Shown here piece after piece: positions 8,533 to 20,493 of a stretch of DNA of 64,000 nucleotides (positions are counted from its first letter, which is position 1; every line of letters starts with the position of its first letter). The position numbers and the translations under genes were made by a program. The DNA is taken from positions 1,674,001-1,738,000 of the forward strand of contig NZ_CP095397.1 of the NCBI RefSeq assembly GCF_023008545.1, read 5' to 3'. The notes under the pieces are model-generated. The model was given only the letters and a program-made list of their open reading frames with translations, was not told the DNA's origin and searched no databases. Origin of the DNA: Natribaculum luteum. GTDB lineage: Archaea > Halobacteriota > Halobacteria > Halobacteriales > Natrialbaceae.

Positions 8533-10314
8533 CTACAGCCGATCCTTGACGGTTCGAGCCGTCTTCTCCCCGACGCCCGCGACGCTCTGGAGGTCCTCGA
8601 GGCTCGCCTCGCGGACGTTCTCGACGCTGCCGAAGCGACCGAGCAGTCGCTTTCGCGTTTCGGGCCCGATCCCGGGCACGTCGTCTAAGACCGTCTTCAC
8701 CTCGTCGCGGACCGTCTGGTGGTACTGGACCGCAAAGCGGTGGGCCTCGTCTCGAGCGCGTTGCAGGAGGTGCAGGTGCGGCGCGTCGCTCGGCCAGGCG
8801 TACTCGCGGTCGGGGGCGATCACGCGCTCTTCGGCCTTCGCGAGCGCGACGGCCGGGACGTCCCAGCCGACGTCCGCGAGGGCCTCCCGGGCCGCCTCGA
8901 GTTGCCCCTCGCCGCCGTCGATCAACAGCAGATCGGGGTCGGGTCGGTCGTCGCGGCCCTCGACGGCGCGGCGCGCGCGCCACTCGAGCAGGGCGCGCAT
9001 GTTGTCGTAGTCGTCGTTCTGGTCGGTCAGTTTCTTCCGTCGGTAGTCGCCTTTCTCGGCGCTGCCGTCGACGAAGGCGACGTCGCTCCCGACCGCCGAT
9101 TTCCCCTGGGCGTGGCTCACGTCGAAGCCCTCGATCCGCCGGACGGTTTCGAGTCCGAGGGCGTCAGCCAACATCCCACACTCGTCGCGACGACCGACGT
9201 TCCGCCGGGCGTTCTTCAGCGCGAGGTCGACGAGTTTCGCCTCCCGACCCGCACCGGGCACCCGGACGGCGACGCCTTCGGCCTCGAGCCAGGCCGCGAG
9301 CTCCTCGTCGTCGTGGCGTTCGGGAAGCAAGAGGGCGTCGGGGAGGTCGCGTTCGGCGTAGTACTGCACGACGAACGCCGCGAGCACCGCGGGGACACCC
9401 TCGTTCTCGCCGGCGGGCGCGCCGAGGCCGTGGCGGTCGCGTTCGACGAGTTTGCCGTCCTCGGCCCGCAGGCGGGCGACCGTCGCCTCGTCGCCTTCGA
9501 TCGCCACACCGAGGACGTCGACGGTCCGTTCGTCGCTTCGCGACTGGACCGCCTCGCCGCCCTCACCGTGGAAGGCCTCGACAGCCTCGAGTCGATCCCG
9601 GCGGTTCGCGGCGCGTTCGAAGTTTCGATCCTGTGCTGCGGCCTCCATCTCCCGGCGCAGCGGGTCCGCGAGGATGCCCGTCTCACCCTCGAAGAACCGC
9701 CGGACGCTCTCGACGTCCTCGCGGTAGCTCTCGGGGTCGATCTCGCCGGTACAGGGCGCGGTACACAGCCCCATCTCGTAGTCGAGACACGGCCGATCGC
9801 GACCGGCGTACTTGTGGTCTGAACAGCCACGGACGCCGTAGATCTCACGGAGGGCTTTCACGATCGTCTCGACCCGTCCTTTGTTCGTGAACGGGCCGTA
9901 GACCGTCGCGGCCTCGCTCGCGGTTCCACCGCTCGTATTCGAGGCGCTCCGCGTCTCGCCGTCCGGATCGCGAGTAATCTCGATCCGCGGCGCGTCGTGG
10001 TCCGTGAGCTGGACCATCGGGTACGACTTGTCGTCTTTTAGCCGGACGTTGTACCGGGGCTGGTGGCGCTTTATCAGATTCGCCTCGAGCAACAGCGCCT
10101 GCGTCTCGGTGTCGGTGACGGCGATCTCGAGGTCGTCTGCGCGCTCGACCATCCGGCGAATGCGCGCGCTTCGCGGGTCGGCGTACGAGCGCACTCGCGA
10201 GCGGAGGTCGACCGCCTTGCCGACGTAGAGGGTCGTCCCTTCGGCTCGAAACTGGTAGACCCCCGGCTCTCGCGGCAGTCCGCCCGCGCGCTCGCGCACC
10301 GCGTCGGCGTTCAT
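8533..10314 (-). CDS. uvrC: Excinuclease ABC subunit UvrC
   Basis: Dual nuclease of bacterial-type nucleotide excision repair, making both incisions around a lesion marked by UvrAB. The 593-residue protein has the N-terminal GIY-YIG nuclease (GVYQF..., [15 protein letters not shown]), a Cys-containing stretch near 145-165 ([19 protein letters not shown]), a UVR motif near residues 200-235, an RNase-H-like second nuclease core ([28 protein letters not shown]), and a C-terminal helix-hairpin-helix pair ([33 protein letters not shown]). Haloarchaea carry UvrABC by ancient transfer from bacteria. UvrA and UvrB are not in the window. Confidence 0.96.
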   Translation of the reverse strand: MNADAVRERAGGLPREPGVYQFRAEGTTLYVGKAVDLRSRVRSYADPRSARIRRMVERADDLEIAVTDTETQALLLEANLIKRHQPRYNVRLKDDKSYPMVQLTDHDAPRIEITRDPDGETRSASNTSGGTASEAATVYGPFTNKGRVETIVKALREIYGVRGCSDHKYAGRDRPCLDYEMGLCTAPCTGEIDPESYREDVESVRRFFEGETGILADPLRREMEAAAQDRNFERAANRRDRLEAVEAFHGEGGEAVQSRSDERTVDVLGVAIEGDEATVARLRAEDGKLVERDRHGLGAPAGENEGVPAVLAAFVVQYYAERDLPDALLLPERHDDEELAAWLEAEGVAVRVPGAGREAKLVDLALKNARRNVGRRDECGMLADALGLETVRRIEGFDVSHAQGKSAVGSDVAFVDGSAEKGDYRRKKLTDQNDDYDNMRALLEWRARRAVEGRDDRPDPDLLLIDGGEGQLEAAREALADVGWDVPAVALAKAEERVIAPDREYAWPSDAPHLHLLQRARDEAHRFAVQYHQTVRDEVKTVLDDVPGIGPETRKRLLGRFGSVENVREASLEDLQSVAGVGEKTARTVKDRL

Positions 10315-10379
10315 CGCCAGCCCATAGCCACCCGACGGATTTCAGCCTGACGTCGGCGGACCGTGCGTTGCTGCGTCGC

Positions 10380-12197
10380 CTACGGTCGGCCCAGGAGCCG
10401 CTCGCGAAGGCTCCGATCCGTCTCGCGCTCGGCGAGCAACACCGGGCAGTCGACCTCGTTGACGACGTCGAGGTGCAGCGACTCGGTCGCGAGTCGCGAG
10501 AGCAGCCCCCGCTCGGTCGCCCCGATCAGGATCATGCTGTGATCGGCCGCCTCGCGGGCGATCGCCCCCTCGACGTCGCCGGAGGTGTCGACCACGCGGT
10601 CGACGCCGTCGTCGAAGCCGTACTCGTCGGCCCAGTCGGCGAGGGCGACTTCGGCTTCCTCGCGCTCGTCGGGGTCGTCGACGACGTGCAAGAGCGTGAT
10701 TTCGGCACCGACGCTCGAGCGCAGCGCCCGTCCGACCTCGGCGCTCAGCTCCGAGTGCCCGTCGCACGCGGTCGGCAGGAGGATCCGCGAGACGTCGAGT
10801 TCGCCGTCGTTGAGCACGAGGAAGTCGGATGGAAGGTGGCGGGCCAGGTCGCTCAACGAGCGGTCGGTTCGCCCGGCAGCCCACAGTCGGTCGTCGTCCC
10901 AGCTGAGCACCACGAGATCCGCGCGCTTGCGTTCGGCGACGTCGAAGATCTCCTCGAACGAGCGGTGAGAGACAACGGTCGAGGTCTCACACTCGACGCC
11001 GTGTGCGTTCGCCATCTCGCGGGCTGTCTCGAGCAGTTCGTCGGACTCGGCGACGATCTGCGTGCTCTGACCGACGCCGTACCCACGAGACATCCGGTCT
11101 GGCACCTGGACGATGTGGACGACGTGGACGACGGCGTCGTCTCTCCCCGTCGCGAGCGTGCAGGCGAGGTCGACCAGGTGCGATTCGGTTCGCGGATTCG
11201 CGATCGGGACCAGAATGCGATACTGCTCGCCGTCAGTTGCGGGCATCTCGGCGGTATCGATCAACGGCACGTAGGACCGGCCAACCAGCCCGCCGAACAG
11301 CCACTCGCGGATCGAGAGCTGTCGCTCCGTCCCCCCGAACCGGGCGGACTCGAGTCGACGTTCCGTGGTCTGAAAGTAGTTGACGACCGTCAGGAGCAAG
11401 ACGCCGCCGATGGTGTTCCCGAGTAACACTGGCAGGACAAAGCCCGTCAGTCCGGTGACAAACGAGAAGTCGGTCTGGAAGACGAGGTACAGCATCTCCG
11501 AGAAAGAGACGACGACGTGGAACAGCCCCCCAAGCGGGATCGCGAGGAAAGCGAGGTAGACGACCACGAGCCGCGAGATGGTGTCTCGAGCGGCGTAATC
11601 GACCCAGACCACGCTCGCGACGATCAGGCCGGCGAACGCGGCCTTGAAAAACAGCGTCCAGCCGTCCGTCGCGACCCCCTTCTCGGCGACCTCGATCGCG
11701 ACCGCCGCTGCGTCCGGGGAGAACACGCCGCCCCACGCGAGGGCGGCCGCTCCGGCGGCACCACCGACGAAGTTTCCGGCCAGCACGACCGTCCAGTTGC
11801 GAAGCAACGCCGGAATACTGGCCAGTCGCTCCAGGGTGAGCGCGACGGGTGGGAGCGTATTTTCCGTGTACAGCTGGTAGCCACCGATGATGATGTAGAT
11901 GAACCCGAGCGGATACAGCAGGGCGCTCAACACCGGGTCACCGTTCGTCGACGCCTCCATCGAGACGTACAGCAAGACCGTGATCGTGATCGCGAAGCCG
12001 GCCGCGAGGCCGCTGAAGAACAGTTCGCGACTCCCCGAGGTGATCTCCTCGTCGGCGGCCGCCACGATCCGCTGGAACACCTCGTCGGACGAGAAGCGGT
12101 CGCGGACGACCGCGCCGACTGCCGGCGCACCGCTTCTCGACCGTTCGACCGCTTCGCGTACCGTCTCCTCCGGATCTTGCCGGTCAGAGTCGTCCAT
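10380..12197 (-). CDS. Formate/nitrite-type (FNT) channel fused to two UspA-like domains, 605 aa
   Basis: Residues about 50-320 form an FNT-family pentameric channel core with six membrane segments (blocks ELFFSGLAAGFAITIT, GGYQLYTENTLPPVAL, GNFVGG, VVNYFQTTERRLE). Residues about 335-465 and 470-590 resemble two universal-stress domains (YRILVPIAN..., ISRILLPTACDGHSE), which would lie in the cytoplasm. The nucleotide loop is degenerate in both: domain 2 has GATERG but lacks the distal GS. The permeant ion is unknown. A paralogue lacking the USP part lies at 60154-61137, next to a separate USP gene. The start MDDSDRQDPEETV matches the paralogue's N-terminus. Confidence 0.88.
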   Translation of the reverse strand: MDDSDRQDPEETVREAVERSRSGAPAVGAVVRDRFSSDEVFQRIVAAADEEITSGSRELFFSGLAAGFAITITVLLYVSMEASTNGDPVLSALLYPLGFIYIIIGGYQLYTENTLPPVALTLERLASIPALLRNWTVVLAGNFVGGAAGAAALAWGGVFSPDAAAVAIEVAEKGVATDGWTLFFKAAFAGLIVASVVWVDYAARDTISRLVVVYLAFLAIPLGGLFHVVVSFSEMLYLVFQTDFSFVTGLTGFVLPVLLGNTIGGVLLLTVVNYFQTTERRLESARFGGTERQLSIREWLFGGLVGRSYVPLIDTAEMPATDGEQYRILVPIANPRTESHLVDLACTLATGRDDAVVHVVHIVQVPDRMSRGYGVGQSTQIVAESDELLETAREMANAHGVECETSTVVSHRSFEEIFDVAERKRADLVVLSWDDDRLWAAGRTDRSLSDLARHLPSDFLVLNDGELDVSRILLPTACDGHSELSAEVGRALRSSVGAEITLLHVVDDPDEREEAEVALADWADEYGFDDGVDRVVDTSGDVEGAIAREAADHSMILIGATERGLLSRLATESLHLDVVNEVDCPVLLAERETDRSLRERLLGRP

Positions 12198-12379
12198 CGT
12201 CGCCGCTAGTCTCTAGGATGACTAATCGTTTGGCATCTCGTCGTCACGTCGGTCGTACGGGGAGTCGGCCGCCTGCTCGAGGCGACGGCAGTTCCGAAAG
12301 ACCGGACGATGTCGACGACGTGACGGTCAGCGCTGGACGACTCAGCAAGCTTCATAACGGTCACGACGTATCACAATTT

Positions 12380-13609
12380 ATGCGCGACAGTTTTGACGTG
12401 GTCATCGCTGGTGCCGGCCCCGCCGGCGCACAGTGTGCACGCGATCTTGCTGCGAGGGGCTACGACGTCGCCGTCCTAGAGACAGAGCCGGAAGACGAGT
12501 TCCCACGTCAGAGCAACAAGTCGACTGCCGGGACGTTCCCATCGATGATGGCTGCCTTCGGGATTCCGGACGACGTCGTGATGAACTTCACCGACAGCGT
12601 CGTGATCGAATCTCCCAACGAGTACTTCGTCCAGGAGCAGGCCGGTGCCGTCCTCGAGTTCGCCGACTTCAAGAACTTCCTGGTCGAGGAGGGCCGGAAA
12701 CACGGTGCCGAGTACCGGTTCGATGCCCGCGTCTCGAGTCCCGTGATGGAAGGCGGCGATCTCGTCGGAGTGCAGTACGACGGGTCCGAAGAGGTCTACG
12801 CCGACGTCGTCATCGACGCGACCGGTCCGGCCGCCCCGCTCGCGAAAGCCCTCGGCGTGAGTGACCTGACACGCGAGAAACAGGCGATCGGTCTCGAGTA
12901 CGAACTCGAGGGGGTGACGGTCGACCAGCAGGGGTATGCGGACCTGACGGACGCGATGATGCTTCGACTGGACCACGACCTCGCGCCCGGCGGCTACTCC
13001 TGGATCTTCCACACTGGCGACGACACGGCGAAAGTCGGCGTCTGCTACATCCAGAACGAGAGTTACCAGCGACACGTCGAGGCGAACCGCACTATCGACG
13101 GCTACCTCCAGTACTGGATCGACACCGACCCACGATTCGAGAACGCGACACGACTCGAGGGCAAACAGCACCGTGGCTCCGCACACATCCAGCGTCCCGG
13201 AAGCCTGAGTACAGACAACTTCATGGCGATCGGCGATACGGTCCCGACGATCGATCCCCTCTGGGGCGAGGGGATTCACAAGGGTATGCGCTCTGCGCGT
13301 GCCGCCGCGGTCACCGTCGACCACTGTCTCACTCCCGACGAACCGGATACGTCTGCCGAGAACATCTCCCTGTATGACGACCTCTGGCACAGAGACGTTG
13401 CCCCGCTTATGGATGCCCGGCTGTCGATGACCCAACTGCTGTATCTCGCCCCCAACGACCGGTACGACACCCTGCTTCGGGATCTGAACCGACTCGACCG
13501 GGAGACGCTGAGCAAGGCAAACAGCGGCAACAAACTCGCGATCTCGAAGCTACTGCACCTCGAGGACCTCCCGTTGCTCGCGGAGTTCGCCAAACACCGA
13601 TTCTCATAA
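12380..13609 (+). CDS. Geranylgeranyl-reductase-family flavoprotein, 409 aa
   Basis: FAD-dependent oxidoreductase of the family that saturates isoprenoid chains or hydroxylates quinone-like substrates. The N-terminus has the Rossmann dinucleotide motif (VVIAGAGPAGAQCARDLAARG), with an acidic residue ending strand 2 (VAVLE). The second FAD motif is NFMAIGDTVPTIDPLWGEGI near residue 280. A C-terminal helical part follows. ATG 12380 is chosen because it opens directly into the flavin motif and lies about 26 bases after a TATA-like CTTCATAAC (12350-12358). Possible roles are archaeal lipid or menaquinone/carotenoid modification; the exact substrate is not readable. Converges with the membrane protein gene, 8 bases away. 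Confidence 0.85.
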   Translation: MRDSFDVVIAGAGPAGAQCARDLAARGYDVAVLETEPEDEFPRQSNKSTAGTFPSMMAAFGIPDDVVMNFTDSVVIESPNEYFVQEQAGAVLEFADFKNFLVEEGRKHGAEYRFDARVSSPVMEGGDLVGVQYDGSEEVYADVVIDATGPAAPLAKALGVSDLTREKQAIGLEYELEGVTVDQQGYADLTDAMMLRLDHDLAPGGYSWIFHTGDDTAKVGVCYIQNESYQRHVEANRTIDGYLQYWIDTDPRFENATRLEGKQHRGSAHIQRPGSLSTDNFMAIGDTVPTIDPLWGEGIHKGMRSARAAAVTVDHCLTPDEPDTSAENISLYDDLWHRDVAPLMDARLSMTQLLYLAPNDRYDTLLRDLNRLDRETLSKANSGNKLAISKLLHLEDLPLLAEFAKHRFS

Positions 13610-13617
13610 GCCGTCGC

Positions 13618-14025
13618 TCATTCGCCGGCGTCGACGTACAGATAGACGGCACAGACGGCGAGTACGGCCTCGGCGACTTTCGTCACGACCGCGAACGGGT
13701 TGAGGTTACCCTCCATGTAGAACGCCTCGACGCCCCAGCCCTGCACCGGGAAGAGCGCGAGGATGGTGACGATCGCGTACAGCGCCGCGACGAGAAACAG
13801 TGGTCGCCGCCAGTACCGGGTCAGGTACAGGATCGCCCCGCCGATGAATCCGAGACCGTTGAGGATAAAGAGGATCCCCAGCATCTGGCTGAACTGGATG
13901 GCGTTCATCGACGCCACCAGGTGCACGACGCCGGTCACGATCGCCATGAGAACGGCGACGTAGCCGATCGGGTTCGATGGGCGATCGAACAACTGTTCTG
14001 TGCCAGTCGCGTGTTCTGTGCTCAT
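13618..14025 (-). CDS. Four-helix membrane protein, 135 aa
   Basis: I do not recognise a functional family. The protein is mostly hydrophobic with four predicted membrane segments: about residues 22-42 (YVAVLMAIVTGVVHLVAS), 46-66 (LGILFILNGLGFIGGAIL), 72-92 (PLFLVAALYAIVTILALF) and 110-130 (VVTKVAEAVLAVCAVYLYV). The layout resembles small haloarchaeal membrane proteins with conserved HLVA and NGLGF motifs. The start MSTEHATG at 14025 is chosen over longer upstream frames, which lack membrane character. Single gene. Confidence 0.7.
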   Translation of the reverse strand: MSTEHATGTEQLFDRPSNPIGYVAVLMAIVTGVVHLVASMNAIQFSQMLGILFILNGLGFIGGAILYLTRYWRRPLFLVAALYAIVTILALFPVQGWGVEAFYMEGNLNPFAVVTKVAEAVLAVCAVYLYVDAGE

Positions 14026-14217
14026 ACTCGAGACGTGTATCAGTGACAACAAAAACCGTCTGGTACGCCCCTCGAAAGTACCGGAGAGAGCCGCGTTCGA
14101 GTCACTTCTCGTGGCTGGCTTCGCCCCCGTTTGGCTCCCCGGTACGATTGCGATTCGACGCGTGGCGTCGACGTTCGACGCGGTAGATACTCCTCGGTCG
14201 ATCCACAACGTCTCGCC

Positions 14218-14487
14218 ATGAGCGACTCGACCGTACAGTGTTGGCTCGTCGAACGGACGTTCGACGACCGGAACCTCGTGACGATCGTCTACGCGACGCC
14301 GGACGGACGCCGGTACCAGCAGCGAGAGCGGTCGGCGACGGCGCTGCGAACCGGTTCGCCGGTCACCGCCGCCGCCGAGATCCCGGCGGACGAACTCGAG
14401 GCGGTCCCCGACGAGGAGACCCGCGAGCGCTACGCGACCGAGGCCGAACGGGTCGCAGCGCAGTACGATCCCGACGATCGTATTTAA
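14218..14487 (+). CDS. Hypothetical haloarchaeal protein, 89 aa
   Basis: Small acidic protein with no recognised domain. The N-terminal half reads like a beta-rich segment (STVQCWLVERTFDDRNLVTIVYATPDGRRYQQRERS) and the C-terminal half like helices (DEETRERYATEAERVAAQ). It ends 63 bases before the ABC transporter ATPase on the same strand and could be co-transcribed, though a TATA-like stretch in the gap argues for separate transcription. Function not assigned. Confidence 0.65.
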   Translation: MSDSTVQCWLVERTFDDRNLVTIVYATPDGRRYQQRERSATALRTGSPVTAAAEIPADELEAVPDEETRERYATEAERVAAQYDPDDRI

Positions 14488-14550
14488 ACCCAGGCCGATC
14501 TTCGACGACCAGTGACAAACCTTATCGGTTGACACGGAGTCCACACACCT

Positions 14551-15471
14551 ATGTCGGCGATAACGGTCGACGGGTTGACCAAGGTCTACGGATCGACGGT
14601 CGCACTCGACGACCTCTCCTTCGACGTCCGCGAGGGCGAAGTGTTCGGCTTTCTCGGGCCGAACGGCGCGGGGAAGTCGACCACGATCAACGTCTTGCTC
14701 GACTTCGTCCGCCCGACCGCTGGCGAGGCGCGCGTCCTCGGACTCGACGCACACCGCTCGAGTCGCGAGATCCGCCAGCGGACCGGCGTCCTCCCCGAGG
14801 GATTCCAGACGTACGGCCGACTGACCGGCCGCCAGCACCTCGAGTTCGCCATCGAGTCGAAAGGCGTCGACGACGACCCCGACGACCTGCTCGAGCGAGT
14901 CGGCATCCTCGACGCCGCCGACCGCAAGGCGGGTGGCTACTCGAAAGGGATGGCCCAGCGGCTCATGCTCGCGATGGCGCTGGTCGGCGAGCCCGACCTG
15001 CTCATCCTGGACGAGCCCTCGACCGGCCTCGACCCGAACGGCGCACGCGAGATGCGCGAGATCGTCCGCGAGGAGAACGCCCGAGGCGCGACGGTCTTCT
15101 TCTCGAGTCACATCCTGGGGCAGGTCGAGGCCGTCTGTGACCGGGTCGGCATCCTCCGGGAGGGGGAGATGGTCGCCGTCGACACCGTCACCGGGCTACG
15201 CGAGTCCGTCGGCGGCGGGACGACCCTGCGCGTGACCGTCGACCGGATCGACGACGGTGCTGTCGCGGCCGTGCGCTCGCTGCCCGACGTCGGTGCCGTC
15301 TCCGTCGAAGACGACGAGGAGCCGACGATCGTCGTCACCTGCGACGGCTCGAAGACCGCCGTCCTCGAGGCACTCGAGAGCAACGGCCTCGACGTACGCG
15401 ACTTCTCGACCGAGGAGGCCTCGCTCGACGAGGTGTTTCACTCGTACACGAAAGAGGAGGTGTCGGTATGA
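14551..15471 (+). CDS. ABC-2 type exporter ATP-binding protein, 306 aa
   Basis: ATPase of an ABC exporter of the NosF/DrrA type. Walker A is GPNGAGKST (near residue 38), the signature region YSKGMAQRL replaces the classic LSGGQ as in NosF/DrrA-type ATPases, Walker B is LLILDEPSTGLDP, and the H-loop is SSHIL. A C-terminal extension after residue 215 is usual for ABC-2 partners. The last four bases (ATGA) overlap the start of the permease gene, indicating translational coupling. The cargo is unknown. Confidence 0.94.
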   Translation: MSAITVDGLTKVYGSTVALDDLSFDVREGEVFGFLGPNGAGKSTTINVLLDFVRPTAGEARVLGLDAHRSSREIRQRTGVLPEGFQTYGRLTGRQHLEFAIESKGVDDDPDDLLERVGILDAADRKAGGYSKGMAQRLMLAMALVGEPDLLILDEPSTGLDPNGAREMREIVREENARGATVFFSSHILGQVEAVCDRVGILREGEMVAVDTVTGLRESVGGGTTLRVTVDRIDDGAVAAVRSLPDVGAVSVEDDEEPTIVVTCDGSKTAVLEALESNGLDVRDFSTEEASLDEVFHSYTKEEVSV

Positions 15472-16352
15472 GTTCGCTCTCGCTCGACAGCGTCCGTGCA
15501 ATCGCCAAGAAGGACTTCCAGGACGCCGCCCGCTCGAAGGTGCTGTGGCTGTTGACGCTCCTGTTCGTCGCCTTCCTCGGCGGTATGGCGTTCCTGTTCG
15601 TCTGGCTCGACGACCTGTTCGCCCGGCAACCCGCCGCCCAGCAGGGAGCCGAGATCGCCGCGATCGATTTGATCTTCTTCCTCCAGACGCCCGTCGCGCT
15701 GTTGATCCCGCTGATCGGACTGCTCGTCGGCTACAAGGCGCTGGCCGGCGAGGTCGACTCCGGAAGCGCGAAGATCCTCTTCTCGCTGCCTCACTCGAGG
15801 CTCGACGCTATCGTCGGAAAATTCATCGGGCGGACGCTCGTGCTGTGGACGTCGTTTTTCGCCGGCCTCCTCGTCGCGGTGGTCGTCGTCGTCGCCCTCT
15901 ACGACGAGTTCAATATCGGACACATCCTCGTGTTCACCCTCCTCTCGTTGCTGTTCGGTGCCGTCTACGTCGGCCTTGGCGTCGCGATCTCTGCACTGAC
16001 GAAGTCCACAACCAAGGCCGCCGCTGCCGTCGTCGGCGTCTTCTTTTTCTTCTCGTTCGTCTTCGACCGGTTCAGGGACGTGGTGTACTATCTGCTCGAG
16101 GGGCAGGTCATCCCCGCCTTCGGCACCCGGCCACCCAACTGGTATCTCTTCTATCCGCGACTCAGTCCCGGCGGTTCCTACGGTGCCGCGCTCGCCGGAT
16201 TGCTCCCCGAGGTCAACCCGCTCCAGAATCTCTTCCCGCAGGGAGAGATCCCGTTTTACTTCTCGAAGTGGGTCGCGGTCGTGATCCTGATCCTGTGGAT
16301 CGTCGTCCCGCTGGGCCTCAGTTACCTGCGGTTCGAACAGCTCGACCTCTAG
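15468..16352 (+). CDS. ABC-2 type exporter permease, 294 aa
   Basis: Membrane partner of the preceding ATPase. A cytoplasmic N-terminal helix (SVRAIAKKDFQDAARSK) is followed by six membrane segments. The characteristic ABC-2 sequence around residues 80-115 (LIGLLVGYKALAGEVDSGS..., LFSLPHSRLDAIVGKF) resembles NosY/GldF-type permeases. A larger loop between helices 5 and 6 holds VIPAFGTRPPNWYLFYP. Its start overlaps the ATPase stop by four bases. The pair is complete as a half-transporter and would work as a dimer. Confidence 0.9.
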   Translation: MSSLSLDSVRAIAKKDFQDAARSKVLWLLTLLFVAFLGGMAFLFVWLDDLFARQPAAQQGAEIAAIDLIFFLQTPVALLIPLIGLLVGYKALAGEVDSGSAKILFSLPHSRLDAIVGKFIGRTLVLWTSFFAGLLVAVVVVVALYDEFNIGHILVFTLLSLLFGAVYVGLGVAISALTKSTTKAAAAVVGVFFFFSFVFDRFRDVVYYLLEGQVIPAFGTRPPNWYLFYPRLSPGGSYGAALAGLLPEVNPLQNLFPQGEIPFYFSKWVAVVILILWIVVPLGLSYLRFEQLDL

Positions 16353-16415
16353 TCCGGGCAACTCGCGGCCGTGTTCCGGGGATCGCTTTAGAGCCCTCGT
16401 CCCGTATCTCCGCTC

Positions 16416-17351
16416 GTGACCCGGTGTATCTTCTACGGCGGCAAGGGTGGCGTCGGCAAGACGACCTGCGCGGCGGCCACCGGACTTGGACTCGCCGACG
16501 AGGGCCACGAGACGCTCGTCGTCTCGACCGACCCGGCACACTCGCTCGCCGACGCGTTCGAGACCGATCTCGGCCCGGACCCGATCGAACTCCGGTCTGG
16601 ACTCTCGGCCATCGAGATCGACCCCGAGGCGCGTGCCGACCGCTACGAGCGGATCGCGCGGGCGCTGGCCGCCGACCTTCGCTCGGCGGGGATTCGCCTC
16701 GAGGACGCGGACGTCGAACGACTCTTCGCCTCGGGGGCCCCGGCGGGGAGCGACGAACTGGCCGCGCTCGATCTGCTCGTCGAGTACGTCGACGCCGACC
16801 GCTGGGACGTCGTCGTCTTCGACACGGCACCGACGGGACACACCCTGCGGCTGTTCGACCTCCCCGAGGTGATGGGACTTGCCCTCGAGACGACCCGCTC
16901 GCTGCGCGGCCAGGTTCGCCGGATCGGCAACTCGGCGCGACAGATGATGTTCGGACCGCTCGCCTACGCCGGCGGTCGCGACGACGAGGAGGGACTCGAG
17001 AACCTCCAGGCGCGGATGAAGCGTGCCCACGACATCCTGACCGATCCCGAGCGGACGGAGTTTCGGGTCGTTCTGATCCCCGAGACGATGGCCATCGCCG
17101 AGTCCGAACGCCTCGTCGAGCGCCTGCGCGAGGCCGGCGTCCCCGTCCGGACGCTCGTCGTCAACCGCGTCCTCGAGGACGCCGCGGAGTGCTGTTCGCG
17201 CTGTCAGTCGCGCCAGCGTCGCCACGAGCGACGCCTCGCGGAGATCCGCGAGACGTTTCCCGACCTCGAGGTCGTCACCGTCCCCGAGACCGAAGACGAG
17301 GTCCACGGGCTCGAGACGCTGTCGCCGATCGCTGACCGCCTGTCCGGCTGA
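16416..17351 (+). CDS. arsA: ArsA/Get3 (TRC40) family ATPase, 311 aa
   Basis: Dimeric deviant-Walker P-loop ATPase. The P-loop is GGKGGVGKTT at residues 8-17, switch I is STDPAHSLADAF, and the Walker-B/switch II region is FDTAPTGHTLRLF. A cysteine pair (CCSRC, near residues 255-259) fits the zinc-binding CxxC of Get3-type proteins rather than an arsenite pump subunit. The length corresponds to one ATPase domain. The start is GTG 16416, because the P-loop must be close to the N-terminus. No arsenical resistance genes adjoin it, so a tail-anchored-protein or general targeting role is as likely as arsenite efflux. Confidence 0.9.
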   Translation: MTRCIFYGGKGGVGKTTCAAATGLGLADEGHETLVVSTDPAHSLADAFETDLGPDPIELRSGLSAIEIDPEARADRYERIARALAADLRSAGIRLEDADVERLFASGAPAGSDELAALDLLVEYVDADRWDVVVFDTAPTGHTLRLFDLPEVMGLALETTRSLRGQVRRIGNSARQMMFGPLAYAGGRDDEEGLENLQARMKRAHDILTDPERTEFRVVLIPETMAIAESERLVERLREAGVPVRTLVVNRVLEDAAECCSRCQSRQRRHERRLAEIRETFPDLEVVTVPETEDEVHGLETLSPIADRLSG

Positions 17352-17388
17352 CCGGCCGCTCTCGACGCGTTCGATCCCTTCCGGGCCG

Positions 17389-19533
<2,145 letters not shown>

Positions 19534-19563
19534 TTACCCGTCTGGCTCCCTACTGTCCCGTAG

Positions 19564-20427
19564 ATGGCAGACGAGTTCGGGCTGGTAGACCTCGAGCAAG
19601 CCGACACCCCCGGCGACGAGTGGGAAGAGATCGACGTCTCCGATACGGAGGCGGATCGCATCGCCCGCAAGCGCGACCGGGAGTTCGAACAGTTCGAAGA
19701 GCGGATCAAGGACGCAGACCAGTTCAAGGTCGAACAGTCGGTGTTCGACGACGCGACGTTCGCGGCGCTGTACAAGCTCGTCCAGGACGGCCACGTCGAG
19801 GCCTTCGGCGGGCCGATCTCCACGGGCAAGGAGGCCAACGTCTACCACGCGCTCGGCGACGACCGCGAGGTCGCCGTCAAGATCTACCGGATCAACGCCT
19901 CGAACTTCCGGCAGATGCGCGACTACCTCGAGGGCGACCCCCGCTTCGAGGGGCTCGGCGGAAAGAAAAAAGACGTCGTCCTCGCGTGGGTCAAGAAGGA
20001 ACTCGCGAACCTGGAACGAGCCCAGCGTGCGGGCGTTCGCGTCCCGGAACCGATCGCTGCAGAGCGTAACGTCCTCGTGATGGAGTACATCGGCAACGAG
20101 GAGGGGCGGGCGAAGCGGCTGGGCGAGGTCCACGTCGAGAACCCCCAGACCGCCTACGAGGTGCTCCGGGAGTACATGCGCCGGCTCTACTCGGCCGGGC
20201 TGATCCACGGCGACCTGAGCGAGTACAACGTCGTCTTCCACGAGGGCCAACTCGTCGTGATCGACCTCGGGCAGGCGGTGACGGTCCACCACCCCAACAG
20301 TCGCGACTTCCTGGAGCGGGACTGCCGGAACGTGGCGAACTTCTTCTCGAGGCAGGGACTGGACGTAAGCGGCGAGGAGTTACTCGAGTTCGTCACGAGC
20401 CCCGACCCCGATCCCTCTCGCGACTGA
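19564..20427 (+). CDS. rio1: RIO-type serine/threonine protein kinase Rio1
   Basis: Atypical kinase/ATPase involved in late maturation of the small ribosomal subunit. The RIO fold is clear in 287 residues: the nucleotide loop GGPISTGKEANVYHAL, the lysine in VAVKIYR, the Rio1-type FRQMRDYLEGDPRF segment, the catalytic loop HGDLSEYNVV and the metal-binding VIDLGQAV. The acidic N-terminal region (about 60 residues) is typical of halophilic Rio1. In many archaea rio1 sits beside the KH-domain (Dim2-like) gene; here that gene is 4 kb further on at 24411. Divergent from ligA. Confidence 0.95.
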   Translation: MADEFGLVDLEQADTPGDEWEEIDVSDTEADRIARKRDREFEQFEERIKDADQFKVEQSVFDDATFAALYKLVQDGHVEAFGGPISTGKEANVYHALGDDREVAVKIYRINASNFRQMRDYLEGDPRFEGLGGKKKDVVLAWVKKELANLERAQRAGVRVPEPIAAERNVLVMEYIGNEEGRAKRLGEVHVENPQTAYEVLREYMRRLYSAGLIHGDLSEYNVVFHEGQLVVIDLGQAVTVHHPNSRDFLERDCRNVANFFSRQGLDVSGEELLEFVTSPDPDPSRD

Positions 20428-20493
20428 CTGCTCTCGCGACGGCGATCGAGAGTTCTCGAGTCCTCGCGTCGGAGTTGCGTCGCGATCGGTCGA

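Noticed and set aside
13618-15111. Long minus-strand open frame of 497 codons crossing the ABC ATPase and beyond
   Set aside because: Only the last 135 codons look like a protein (membrane helices). The rest is an antisense shadow of the ABC ATPase gene, caused by high GC and few stop codons.
16416-17351. ArsA as a true arsenite efflux ATPase working with the SBF/ACR3-type transporter at 23001
   Set aside because: The genes are 6 kb apart, no arsenic regulator or reductase is present, and the CCSRC motif fits Get3-type proteins.
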